In this document: in pieces, positions 19,660 through 31,000 of the stretch
Numbering within the stretch: the stretch's first letter is position 1
How the letters are laid out: the number at the start of each line of letters is the position of its first letter
Assembly: GCA_030141605.1 (NCBI GenBank)
Contig: JAQGDQ010000028.1
Location: 627,501-691,500 of the forward strand
DNA length: 64,000 nucleotides
Reading direction: 5' to 3'
DNA from: Tubiluchus corallicola
Taxonomy: Eukaryota > Priapulida > Priapulimorpha > Priapulimorphida > Tubiluchidae
The notes under the pieces: generated by a model
Databases searched by the model: none
Seen by the model: the letters and a program-made list of their open reading frames with translations, nothing else
Told to the model about the DNA's origin: nothing
Position numbers and translations under genes: made by a program

Positions 19660-20345
19660 CTCTTCATAAAACGGTTATGCCAATCATAATAAATCAAAAT
19701 CTCAACTGGCATGATCACTGCAGTAGGATATGATGTAAAGTACTATAACATCTTAATTATCATGTATACTATGTACAATGGCTTTCTGACTGTTCTGGAG
19801 AAGTAAGGCAAAATGGTTATTATGCATCTTAGAGAGCTTTAAACCGGGCCAGAATATACTTGTAGTGTGTGATGTGTGAATTCCTTGACTGTATCCAAGA
19901 TAACAATACCAACTTACCAACTTGGAGAATATTCAACTCCAAGTAGTTAGTTTTGTTAAAAGTGAATATTGCCCAGAAGACAGCATCATTGCAACACTGC
20001 TTTAGAAACTACAATGTGGCACTTGGAGAAAAGACAGTTGACCCATCAAGCCACAATGTTTTACAAAATTCAGCATATGTACCCGGTGATTGTACCCTTG
20101 TCTGCGTGCAATAAGCCATCTGCCTTACCCACCCACTCAAGTCCTTGGTTAGTACAAATATATCCAAATCCATGCTGCGCCCTCAGCTACACTTACTGCT
20201 TTTACAGAACAATCGGAATTTGGAACAGATTTCCAGCCAAAGTAATAAACGCTAGTTCCCCTGCGATATTCTGGGTAGTAACATGTGTGCCATTAAAGTC
20301 ACGAAGCAACCTGCTCAATGCTCACATGGGAAGATTTTAAAATTT
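19660..20345 (+). pseudogene. LINE reverse-transcriptase 3' fragment, decayed
   Basis: NLNWHDHCSRI near 19695 resembles the post-palm motif of jockey-like LINEs. The open frame 19969-20340 contains LEKRQLTHQATMFYKIQHM, LPTHSS and FYRTIGIWNRFPAKVINASS. These match the usual C-terminal pattern (RR..QS..TMFYKI, then the TI.LWNSLP.. segment). The parts are joined only across stops and frame changes, so the copy is dead. Confidence 0.6.
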
Positions 20346-21722
20346 CCTCAAGATGTTGCTAGATGCATTCTAATAATCACATCCAGCACACTCAGCACCT
20401 TGTGCTTTGCGATATCAAGTGTACATTGTTCTTATGAACACGTAGGGCACGTTGACATCACACATCAATTCCTGTTCCACCAATACTTGCTCGCTTGACT
20501 AAACAACATTGTTAAGAGAGTTAGTAAGTGCTCTGCAAGTATGCATTGAGCTCCAATTTTTTTAATTATGAAAGAGAGCACTCGTCTTCACACTTGCCAT
20601 GTGAAGCTTTTTATTGTTTGTCCAGTTGTCCTGTCCTGTTCAGTCTGTCCCGTCCTGTCTTCTTTTTGGGGTTATTGTCTTGTCTTGTCTTATATTGTCT
20701 TTAGGTCAAGGATAGAGCTGTGGACAGGCTGAAGAAAAATGCTAAATAATAAGTTTTGATTTTGGTATTGAAGTTTTTATATAGTTCTTCTTTTCGCATG
20801 AGTTGGGAGAGCAGGCATTAGGCGAAAACAACACCTACCCACATAATAAGCTACTTTGCCTACAAAAAGTAATACTACAGTTGGCACTCTGTATCATTTG
20901 ATTGTGAAATTTCAAGCTTTTGTCCATGAAGTCTTGAAAGCATAAATAAATTAGTCAAACAAAAATACAACAATAAAAAAACTTGGTCATTAAACTTTAT
21001 AATAAAGTATAACATTCAAACATAACAATTGCCAATATAAACGTACAACACAACAATAACAATAAATAAAAATAATGTTGGCGTAAATTCATCTAGACTG
21101 GCATAATCACATTAGCCCTAAACAATATACTTAATTTTTATATCACAGATCAAAACAATTTCATACATACAGAAAAGCACATTTCAATAAATAATCAAAT
21201 CAATCCAACATTTCCAAGATTTCAAACAACAGCAATGAATTACTTTTACTCTGCAAAGAAAAAAACACTATTGTTACAGAAAGATTCATTATTAGCTACA
21301 AAGAAAAACAGTCTTAGTTCATACAACATTTACGGCAACAAAACGTTAAAATGGAATTAACGTGGACTCATCTTTATAGACTGTCAAAGAAAAAGCAAGA
21401 TTACCAGGCATTTGTACGAGAACATTGTAGAAAATGAATGAGTTAAGGTGGTTTAATCAGAAGAGACAAACCTAAATGATACTGTAGGGGTGTTCTTACT
21501 ACAGTATGAGACGAACGACGTGATACGAAATGGATGCAAAATGTATGGAAAGTTAACTGTTACAGGAGCAGAAGAGGAGTGGCAGCTGATTCTTAGCACA
21601 CCACAAGACTAAGATGACAAAATAATTATTAAATTAAAGCACTTAGAAAATCGGGAACATGATTGGCAACAAGGGCCGGGCGAGCATTTTCTACCAAAAA
21701 GCGAAATTGAATGGAATTTATG

Positions 21723-22075
21723 ACTCTCGAGCTAAATTTTGAGATTTCAAATCCAAATAGAATTCGAATACTGTTTTAAAAATTTTCGAATAAATATTCG
21801 AAACAATAATATAAAGCAATCTCACAACAAATATGATGCATATTCTGTAGTAAAAACATTAATGATTCGTTTAAAATTACGCACAGTCTGCTTAAACTGT
21901 GCTGACCGCATGATGTTTCGAACTTTCAAATATAAATAACATGTATAGTTGAAGTGTTTATTAAATCAATTTCAGGTTTGAACAAAATTTGAAATAAAAA
22001 CCTAGCTCGAATCGAAGTTGAGCATTCGAATTGGATTTCAAAACTCGAACTCGAACATTCGCTGTTTCCCCAAAT
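21723..22075. mobile_element. Foldback-type element rich in TTCGAAT
   Basis: The left part contains TTTTGAGATTTCAAATCC and AGAATTCGAAT. The right part, inverse complemented, contains TTTTGAAATCCAATTCGAAT preceded by TCGAGTTCGAG, matching the left CTCGAGC. The inverted arms enclose about 230 bp of AT-rich DNA without coding potential. Ends are approximate. Confidence 0.4.
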
Positions 22076-22779
22076 CATCGGCATGGACACATGCACAGGC
22101 TCATCAGTTCTATTCCTGTTCCTTGCCATTGATTGATACGCTCTGGCAGGGTCATGCTAATTGTTATCTTTTGTCAACCTGCCAAGCAGTGTGCATTGTC
22201 TTGGTCTTTCTTGTGACTGCTTTCCTCAATTTTGCTCTCTTAAACTGAATTAAGCCATAAGTACAGAAAAAGGCTCTCTTAAACTGAAACATATAGCACT
22301 GGTATAGACAGACAGAAAATGCTGGATCTGGATAGTTGTATGTAGCAGGATTGAAATTTAGATCAATAGTACTGATTCAATACCAACAGCAAACTTTCAA
22401 ATTGCAGTATGTGCAAATTGGTAGAAGAAAGCAGTATTTGCTGCTTACTCACCATAGTTTGCATTAACTAGGAATAATGTCGGTTTACTGCTTTTAGATT
22501 ATCTTTCAGTTTACTGACTGGCCTGACACAAATGTACACTTGAAAGATGTCTTTGTACAAAATTGCTGTAATTCAGTCTGAAACTCTAGTTTTCGTGATG
22601 CTACATTTTTGAAAAGACTATGCAATTATAAATTATAAAAAAAAAATTCGTTTTATCAATTTCATTTCAATGTCTATTTGTCTCTCTCTATTTCAAAATA
22701 GCTACTTAATTATAATAAATATAATTAACTTTTTAAAAACCACACACAGTTTTTTATATAATATCTGTCTATCTATGTA

Positions 22780-23398
22780 TCTGAAGTAACTGAGGAGGTG
22801 GATGTTGGATTGTTAGTAGACAGCAAACTTTATTTTTGCAGTCATGTCTCTAAGAAAATTATTAAAAGTAACAGAATCCTTGGATTAATTAGCAGAACCA
22901 TAACTTCCAGAAAAGCTGAGATAATTCTCCCACCATACAAATTTCTTCGTCCTCATCTCAAATATGTCAGTCAGGTGTGGGACTCTACTACTACTATCTC
23001 AAGGCATCCGTGCTCTCGAGCAGATACAAGCACGAGCTGTGGACAAGATCTTAGGTCTTGAAGGACTCTCATACTCGCAAAAACTGCAAAAATTTGACCT
23101 GTATCAACTTTCTGCAAGAAGGAGTAGGGGGAAACTTATTGAAAAGTTCAAGATTCTTAAGGGATTTATTGACATCAATGCAAACCAGTTTTTTACACTC
23201 AGTAGAAGCATTACACGTAGGCATAGTGTTAAATTGTTCAAGCATAGGGCTAATACTGAAAAGTACTGGCGTAGTTTTTCACAAGCTGAAGCGATACTGT
23301 GGAACTCGTTACCGGAATCATTAGTGAGCCCAAATGATGTAAATAGTTTCAAACATGAACTAGATTCAGAACTCCGTGCGAGAAACCTCCTATTTTAG
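22780..23398 (+). pseudogene. CR1/jockey-like LINE reverse-transcriptase 3' fragment, frameshifted
   Basis: The first frame encodes VGLLVDSKLYFCSHVSKKI, NRILGLISRTITSRK and FLRPHLKYVSQVWDS (22800-22985). The reading then shifts by one base. It continues GIRALEQIQARAVDKILGLE, LIEKFKILKGF and ILWNSLPESLVSPNDVNSFK to the stop before 23401. This order is the standard end of the reverse-transcriptase ORF in LINEs. The frameshift and absence of upstream domains show a 5'-truncated dead copy. Confidence 0.85.
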
Positions 23399-25053
23399 TA
23401 CCAGTTTGCTACATTAGGAGAAGAGTAAACCAACAACAAATAACTGGACAAGGGTGTTTTTTGGCTAGCTACTCAGTAGATGAGAAATTGGTGCAAGAGA
23501 CGGAAATCAAGGTTTACTCACCATGAAGGTGAGTTATAACAATTATATTATGTAGCCTATACCTATTGGTTGTTGTCTTATGGATTTTGTAGTACCTTAG
23601 CCCTTAGGATCTGATTATTGATTTGACACAATAATATAGATTGAAGTATAATATGTATGACAAATGAGGCACTGGATGCTAAATAAAATTAAGTGTAACT
23701 GGGAGGGGACATGCTAAAGCAATTTAAAGATTTCCTGCATGGTTTCTTTCAGTCTGAGCGCCGACTCCGCGAGAAAACGATGAACGTGAAAAAGATTATC
23801 TTTCCCTTGTAAACGGAGTAGATGGTAGATTCATTCAACGTAATCTTAGTTCATATTATTATTTCTTTTCGCAGTTTTATCCACATTACTATTTCATTGA
23901 AAAATGTCTGTCTCTATTGAGTAAGCTTGGGAAAAAATTAAAAATCAATGTGAAGTCATTTTCAACTCTATTATTATATATATTGTATTAATAATAATAT
24001 ATTATCATTTTGGATTAATGCCGTGTTATTCTAGCTATTCTAGGATTAATGCTGCTCGTCGTTGATTTTTGTAAATTGCATTATGCGTACGTCCATCGTC
24101 GTCATGGTATTTTCAGTGCAGTTCAATTTCAGTTTATTGCTCAAATATGTAATTTACATTACATAAGATTTGCCAAGTAAAAACATTGTACTACGTAAGT
24201 GTTAAACACTTTGTTGGATTTACATGCTTCCCTGATTAGATATTCTTGTTCGACATACTGGTAGGTTAGCCTTGTTGTGCCGGCTTGTCGTGCATTGCAT
24301 CCTGACACACAGCCCTGCCCTGCGGTACATGGTCACAATGGTGTCGGGCAAGGGCGAACATCCCATGTTGTGCTTTGCTTAATGTTTCCTCATGTAAAAA
24401 CAAATTTTGATAACTATTTGCAGAATTGAAGTATTAGTGCTGCCAGTCACGACCCAGATCTGTTTAACAACATCTACTATACAGTTTGGTAGCTTGCTTA
24501 CCTGTTTGGCATTAAATTGCTATCTTTGTGCAAGTGTTACCAAATTTTGTATTAAGTCATAAGTTACTGATTTCCCAAATTTAATTATAGTACGAATGCA
24601 AAAATTTCTAGAGCCTATTACTGAGTAGCTCCGTGCTTTGTAACATATAAAGTCGAATTTTAATGTCAACAAAACTATGTAACAGAATACAATGAAAGTC
24701 GTAATTGCTTCATTATTCATGGCCCCATCTATGTGCAGTTTTTGTATCATTTTTTGACTAATAGATAGCAGCAACTGTGCACAACTTTTTCCCTTGTGGC
24801 AGCACTTTACAAACGCCACTTCTGACGTGGAGATTTTCAATTTCTTCCAGTATACTCATTTGTTAATTTTACTCAGTAGTTACTAATTTGTTAATTTGCT
24901 TAGTGAACCAGTTACAGCTTCGCCCACATACCATTAAACAGTGACAAGTAAATTGTGATTTTATTAAAACGTATTCTGTGCTGTACATATAAAAAAATTA
25001 ATAATCGTAGGCTAAGGACTTCCTTTGTTTTTCACAAACACACACACTATGAT

Positions 25054-25342
25054 AGTTTAGTTTTATTAAGTACTGACTATCAGTTTCTAAGTTTCTAAGC
25101 AATATTTGACTGAATAAAATGAAATGCACAGATGTACTAAAACTCGGAAAAAACTATTTTTGTAAATTGATTGGTTCTTTTCACTTTACCATCCGCTTTG
25201 CAAAAATAGTTTTTCTCTGAGCTATATTACATCTGTCCACTTAATTTTGTTCAGTCAAATATTGTTTAGAAACTTCAGCCAAATAATTACATAGGGTCAC
25301 ACGTCATTGTTTGATCAAGTCAGTACTTAACAAAACTAAACT
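25054..25342. mobile_element. Foldback element with about 110-base inverted arms
   Basis: The left arm starts AGTTTAGTTTTATTAAGTAC and continues through TTTCTAAGCAATATTTGACTG, CACAGATGTA and AAAAACTATTTTTG. The inverse complement of the right arm reads AGTTTAGTTTTGTTAAGTAC, TTTCTAAACAATATTTGACTG, GACAGATGTA and AAAAACTATTTTTG in the same order. The right arm has about 40 extra bases. Only about 25 bases separate the arms. No coding sequence. Confidence 0.75.
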
Positions 25343-26353
25343 GATCGAACACTTTGCTTGTATCATTGTCATTCAATGGGATCAGCCAAGTCTGTATATA
25401 CCCTCCAAAATTGACTAGATGGTAATAACTGATTAAATCACCAGTATATTACACCGTATGAACTGAAGCTTTTGGCTGTCACAACATCTAAGATTAAACT
25501 AAGGGCTCAATTGGTTGTTATCCCATAGTTATGAAAGGAAGAAAAAACACGATATTTCATACTACAGCTGTAGTTTATTTACAGGTGAAAAAAATCATAT
25601 TGATCTCTTAAAACTAATTTTGGGGAGTCTTTTTATAATGTTAAATCATGCTGATGTCACATTTAAAAAGGATATAATAGAAACAAGACACTTAAGCACG
25701 GTAAGTAAAAAAAGCACAAGGGAAAACCACAGTATAAAATCAAAGCCAAAGTCTGAGACTGTGATTGTCATTTTGTCTATTTAAGACAATCAATGTAATT
25801 GTGGGTTCGTTAACACAATATAATGTTCAACATTTAATTTTGAAAATTCCTTTCTCCAGCTTAAGCAAGCTTCCAAAGTTTGGTAGTTACGAAAGGCAAA
25901 ATAAACAATCTATAAAGAAATAAATGAGGAATCATATTATAGGATCCATAATGAAGAATCAGAAGCTTACGATTAACATAAGCAAATGTGGAGATAGGTC
26001 CTTGAGGACAATGTAGTTTTTCTTTGCAAATCTGATTTCTTTAGGATTTTCGTTGTGATTAACAATCGACCGAAAGTCTATAAGACTAACATTATTGACT
26101 GTAGAGATGGTAATGAAAATTTCACATTTCTCTTTAAACTGTCAGGTTCCATCTCCACTTTTTTGCATTTCTTACTTTCATTTCTTTTGCTTACTGTTGG
26201 TTTCAAAAATTTAATTTTGGGGGTTTCATTCTTTTGTCCCTGCATCAATATTTGTAGTTTCAAATTCATACTATTCAGCTTTAATTTTATTTCATTCCAG
26301 ACATAACTAATAAGCTTTTTCAGTGTTCCAGTGATTGATAATAATCATGAAAA

Positions 26354-26637
26354 GGTCAAAGGTTAAGTGTACCAGACAAAGCATTTGTGTACACTTGACA
26401 ACGCCTGGCAGCCCATGCTATTATTATAGTAATTAAAAAAAGCGACGAACACTAGCTATAGAACCTTATCTAGTTCATTTCTTCTTGCTCCCAAGCAAGA
26501 TCCCACACAAACTAATGCATAATTAAGTAAAGTCCACATAAAACAACTGACTTTACTCAACTGGGCTCTGCTTTACCCAGATGTAACGTGTCGGTTCCAG
26601 CTAAGATGCGATGCTCTGGTACACTTAGCCTTTGACA
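26354..26637. mobile_element. MITE with GTCAAAGGTTAAGTGTACCAGA termini, copy 2
   Basis: The left end GTCAAAGGTTAAGTGTACCA is matched at the right end, inverse complemented, by GTCAAAGGCTAAGTGTACCA, which is one mismatch. The interior is related to the copy at 10847-11149, in the same orientation. The better terminal match makes this the cleaner of the two copies. Confidence 0.65.
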
Positions 26638-27962
26638 TACAGCAACTGCTCGCGTGCACACAACGAAATTATGAAAAGGCTTGTGGTCCCTATAAGTAGT
26701 TTCACACATCGACAAAATGCTTAATCGAAGTTTCGTACATCGACAAAATGTTTAACAAAAGTTTCTCACATCAACAAAATGCTTAATCAATGTAGGTGGA
26801 CAAAATTACTTAATAAATGAAAAATGTGTACAGAAATTTAGTTTTAGTATTTAGGCATATAATTGTACAAGTTCATCCAGAAGTAGAATTAAGAGACCAA
26901 GTGTGCTATAATATGTTGCTGTACTTTAATTCAGTTTAGAGATTTGATATATATTGGGCTGTATAATGAATCTTAAGTAAGTGTTACTGATATAAGTGCT
27001 ACTGGTACTATAATATGTACCTTTTTGCTCATGTATTTGTTTGGCAAAATTAATTAGTTATGCAAATTCAATTTCAGGTATGTGTTATGTCAGTACAAAT
27101 TTACTAAACAACAAGAAGGCTTTTGGGATTCATATCATTAGACAGTGAAAGTAAGCTGCAAGGTAACCATAGTAATTCATAAGTACAGCAAGCCTAAGTT
27201 GTGTAATTGTTTTTCTGGTTGTATAGCTGTGCTCTTATTGCCTGTTACTTTATCGCTACTGTGTGTAGTATTTCTCTTCAGAAACCAAGCACAAATAACG
27301 GATTGACATACTGAATTATATTACGTTTCTGTATTTCTGTAAATAATAATTTTGGTGTAAAAAACTGTATAAATTGTCATTAAATTTTGTTATAAAGAAT
27401 TGACCAATTGAAGGCACAGTGTAACTGAATGAAACTGAGTTTTTAGGTAATTGTTATCAAACACCTTTGCTACTATCTATAAAAATGCGAACTTACAATA
27501 CATTGAGTTATGCAGGAAATCGCCACATAATTAATAAAAGCGAAAAATGGAATACAAATTCCAGTAGACAACAAAGACATTGTGCAAACATAGCGAGTGT
27601 TGCTACCTAAAGGAAGCGTGGGAATGGAAAACAAAGCCTTCACCACAACCCCTACTAATGCATCAGCCGCACAGACAGAACATTGTATCTTTATTTTTTT
27701 AGTTCTTTATTTTCTTAGGTACAGTAGTCAGCAGTCTTTATGTTGTAAAGCAGACTTTTTAAATTTTAGTTAAATCTAATAATAACCATACTTAACTTTA
27801 GCAATACAACTTTTTACTTGCTATCATATGGGCTGTGGTCCAAGTGCGAGTAATGATTGACTTTGCTAGCACAGTCTTTATGTTATTAGGTTGACTTCTT
27901 AACAGCAATATACCTTTAAGCAGTTGCCTGTATCGTTTCATCTGTAGTTTCTAAACATTCAC

Positions 27963-27968
27963 CACGTG
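27963..27968. promoter_or_regulatory. E-box CACGTG upstream of CPSF2 ATG
   Basis: A canonical CACGTG palindrome lies 46 bases before the CPSF2 start codon. This is the binding word for Myc/USF-type bHLH factors. With no transcription start known it may be in the promoter or the 5' UTR, and chance occurrence is possible. Confidence 0.3.
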
Positions 27969-28013
27969 CAGTTATACCTCTTTGTCTTTCTCTCTTATTG
28001 TTGGAAGATAGAA

Positions 28014-31000
28014 ATGACTTCGATTGTGAAACTGCAGCCAATGTCCGGCGCTTTGGATGATGGTCCACTTTGTTACCTCTTATTGGTGGATGAGTTCAGA
28101 TTTCTGTTGGATTGTGGATGGGATGAGAACTGCAACTTGGCGCACATAAAAGAGTTAAAAAAGTATGTAAATAATTTTCTACATCCTTTCAATAGTTTTG
28201 CAGTTGGGTTTTTAAAAGATATAGTATGCTGTTTCCAACTAAATTATTTTATCAATATAAAAAATTATTGTATTACAGTAGTCGCCGCTTAATAGATTCA
28301 CGGTTAATACACTCAATCACTTAATTGACTCAAAAACGCCTGGAACGGGCCGCTTCCATTCAAATATACGTAAAAACTATCGGTAATTGGCTCAAATAAC
28401 TTCGCTTAATTGACTCAATATTTTTCCTTCACCTACTTAAAATAAGACATTTGTATGTGGCCAAACAGCCTTTCTTACTTTTATGTCATCTTTATATGTG
28501 CATCATATATGTAGAAACAATAATGTTAAGTACTGTTTTGTTTGTAAACAGGTACGTTTATCATGCTCTAATACGCTAGCGTGGTGGTTTTGCTTTTAAT
28601 CTGTTACCCGCTCGCCCACTGTTACCCAAAGAATTCCTGAAAGCTAAACATTTAATCACTTGCCTAGCGGTTTCATTTTGATGTTCTAGTTGCAAATCAC
28701 GCTTTCAGGCTTAATGAGTTAACAGTCAAAGATGCAGGTACAGTAATCAGCCAGTATTCCTTGTGACTTACAAGAGTAAACATCATACAGCAAATAAGGG
28801 CACAGAGTTAAGAAGTTTGAAAAATGGAGCATAAAGATCTAACAGTTAAGGAGAAACTGAAAATTTTAGAGCAGTACGATAAACTTCCAAAGATGGGGCA
28901 GAGGTGTGCAGCAGTGCAGTTGAAAATTTCCCAAAGTACTCTCGGCAGAATATTGAAAAAACGATCTGAAATTGAGCAGTCAGCAAGCCAAAATGAGAAT
29001 CTAGCATCTAAGAGGCGACGCACAGGAAAAGACTGTGAAGTGGAGTCAGCGTTGAAAGTGTGGTTTATAAACGCAAGAGAAAAAGATGCTCGAGTGAACG
29101 CTCTTGTAATGCAGAACTGTTAATCATGCCCAATTCACTTGTGATTCAATTCCCACTACGTTGCAAGAGATAAGCCTGTTACCGTCTACTCCATCTGGTA
29201 TGAGCAGCAGCGAGTTATATACCTGGGTGGAAATTGATTTGGCTATTCAGGCCACGTCGCACATAACAGATGACGAAATCATCACCATTGCAAGGAGGAG
29301 TCGAGAAGAACCTAAAGAGGCCACTTGCGAGGAAACAAGGGCACCACCAACTGCAGCTCAAGCACGCCAAGCGCTAAATGTTTTACGAGAATACGTGCAT
29401 CACACAGCAACAGATTTTCAATATTTTTATGATTACAAGAACTTTGTGAGCCAACTTCTTCGCGAGAAAATGAAGTAGTCAACTTTGAAGGAATTTTTGC
29501 AAATAAACAGACTTGTGGGATTTAGAAAAGTATACTTTTTAATTTATTGTTAATTCGCTTATATAAATTAATATTTTTTCTAATTTTTAACTACATAAAG
29601 GAATTTAGGCATTACCTCGTTTCTAAAATTGATTAAAAGCCTTTGCAGTGCATAGTAAGTTGATGACTCATACTTCTAAAACAGTAATACTACACCCATC
29701 GGTTAATAGGTTCTGTCGGTTAATTGGGTCAAAACACATCGGTCCCAAAGTGAGTCTCTTAAGCGGCGACTACTGTTATACTGTAATATTAATTAGTTAT
29801 CCTATTCTGTACTATATTATCAACTTTCTACATTTTTATAAAAACAGTAATTGGTTACATTACTGTTAGCATGCTACTTAATTATTTTGTCCATAGTGGA
29901 AATAATTATTGGTGGTCTATTTAAACAAGCCACTTATGGTTTAACAAATTTATTAAGAAGCTGTGTTAAAAACTAAATTAGAAGAAACATTACAATTACT
30001 AGTGAAGAAAGACAAAATCAACAGCTTGTGAAAAAAAAAAAAAAGATATTTAATGGGCATTTTAACAGTAGTAATTTATTCAACATTGACTTTAGGCACA
30101 TTCATCAGATTGACGCTGTTCTGTTGACATACCCTGATATGCAACACTTGGGAGCTCTACCGTATGTTGTTGGAAAGCTAGGCCTTAATTGTCCAATTTA
30201 TGCTACAATTCCTACGTACAAGATGGGACAAATGTTTATGTATGATTATTTTCAGGTAAATAGTCATTGTAATTTATAACTGGTAAACATATAACTGAGT
30301 AAATATAATTGTTGTTTCTTCTTGCTAGTGCTGTGTTTTGTTATGTGCTTTACAACAAACATTGAACTCAAGTGTTTCAATAACATGACACATTTTCTTA
30401 ACAAATTAAGTGTTAGTATCAATATTTGTTTTTTAATTAATTTATTATCAGGATTATTTTTTTAGTAAACAGACGGTTTGCTTCATTTATGTTCTAAGAA
30501 ATTGTCTTTTTAGTTACTTTTGAATGATACATTTGAGCAAGCTGCAAATGCAAGGCTCCAGCGTGTTTGAGGCCTAGGTCCAAATCCAGCCTTAGTTTTT
30601 CAGATTTTTTTCTGTTAATCTATTGTTTAAAATTTTTAAAGCTGTTAATGACATTATAATTACCAGTTTGTTTAATCTTTTGCGTAATCTTACTCATTAG
30701 TGAAAGGAACTGAATTTGTACGTGTTTCAGTCGCGGCACAATACGGAAGACTTTGAGTTATTCTCACTGGACGATGTGGACTCTGCTTTCGACAGACTTA
30801 TTCAACTGAAATACTCACAAACCATTTCACTTAAAGGTAAGAGTTTATTGTGTGATCCGTAATGTTGGGCACTAAACTCGTGACTCACTTTAATTTTTGT
30901 CAGTGTATAAAAGAATTTTTATGAGCAATTTCTAGTCACCATGCTTCAAATTTAATTTCAATTAGAAAAACGGGCACTTGCTCGTGAGAGTTTGTTTTAA

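Larger units (their letters stand above)
16034..28013. other. Gene-poor intergenic region between LDH and CPSF2
   Basis: The two genes are divergent across about 12 kb. I found no conserved coding exon here. The contents are transposon remnants listed separately: hAT-like MITE 16352-16760, LINE fragments 19660-20345 and 22780-23398, foldback elements 21723-22075 and 25054-25342, and a MITE at 26354-26637. A pyrimidine-rich TGTCC-type low-complexity tract lies near 20620-20700. The remaining open frames are short and unlike known families. The proximal promoters of both genes must lie at the ends of this stretch. Confidence 0.6.

Noticed and set aside
26055-26306. Lys/Asn-rich frames on both strands near 26078-26306
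   Set aside because: Looks faintly protein-like on the minus strand (VSKRNESKKCKKVEMEPDS) but has no splice context or known domain; not enough to call an exon.
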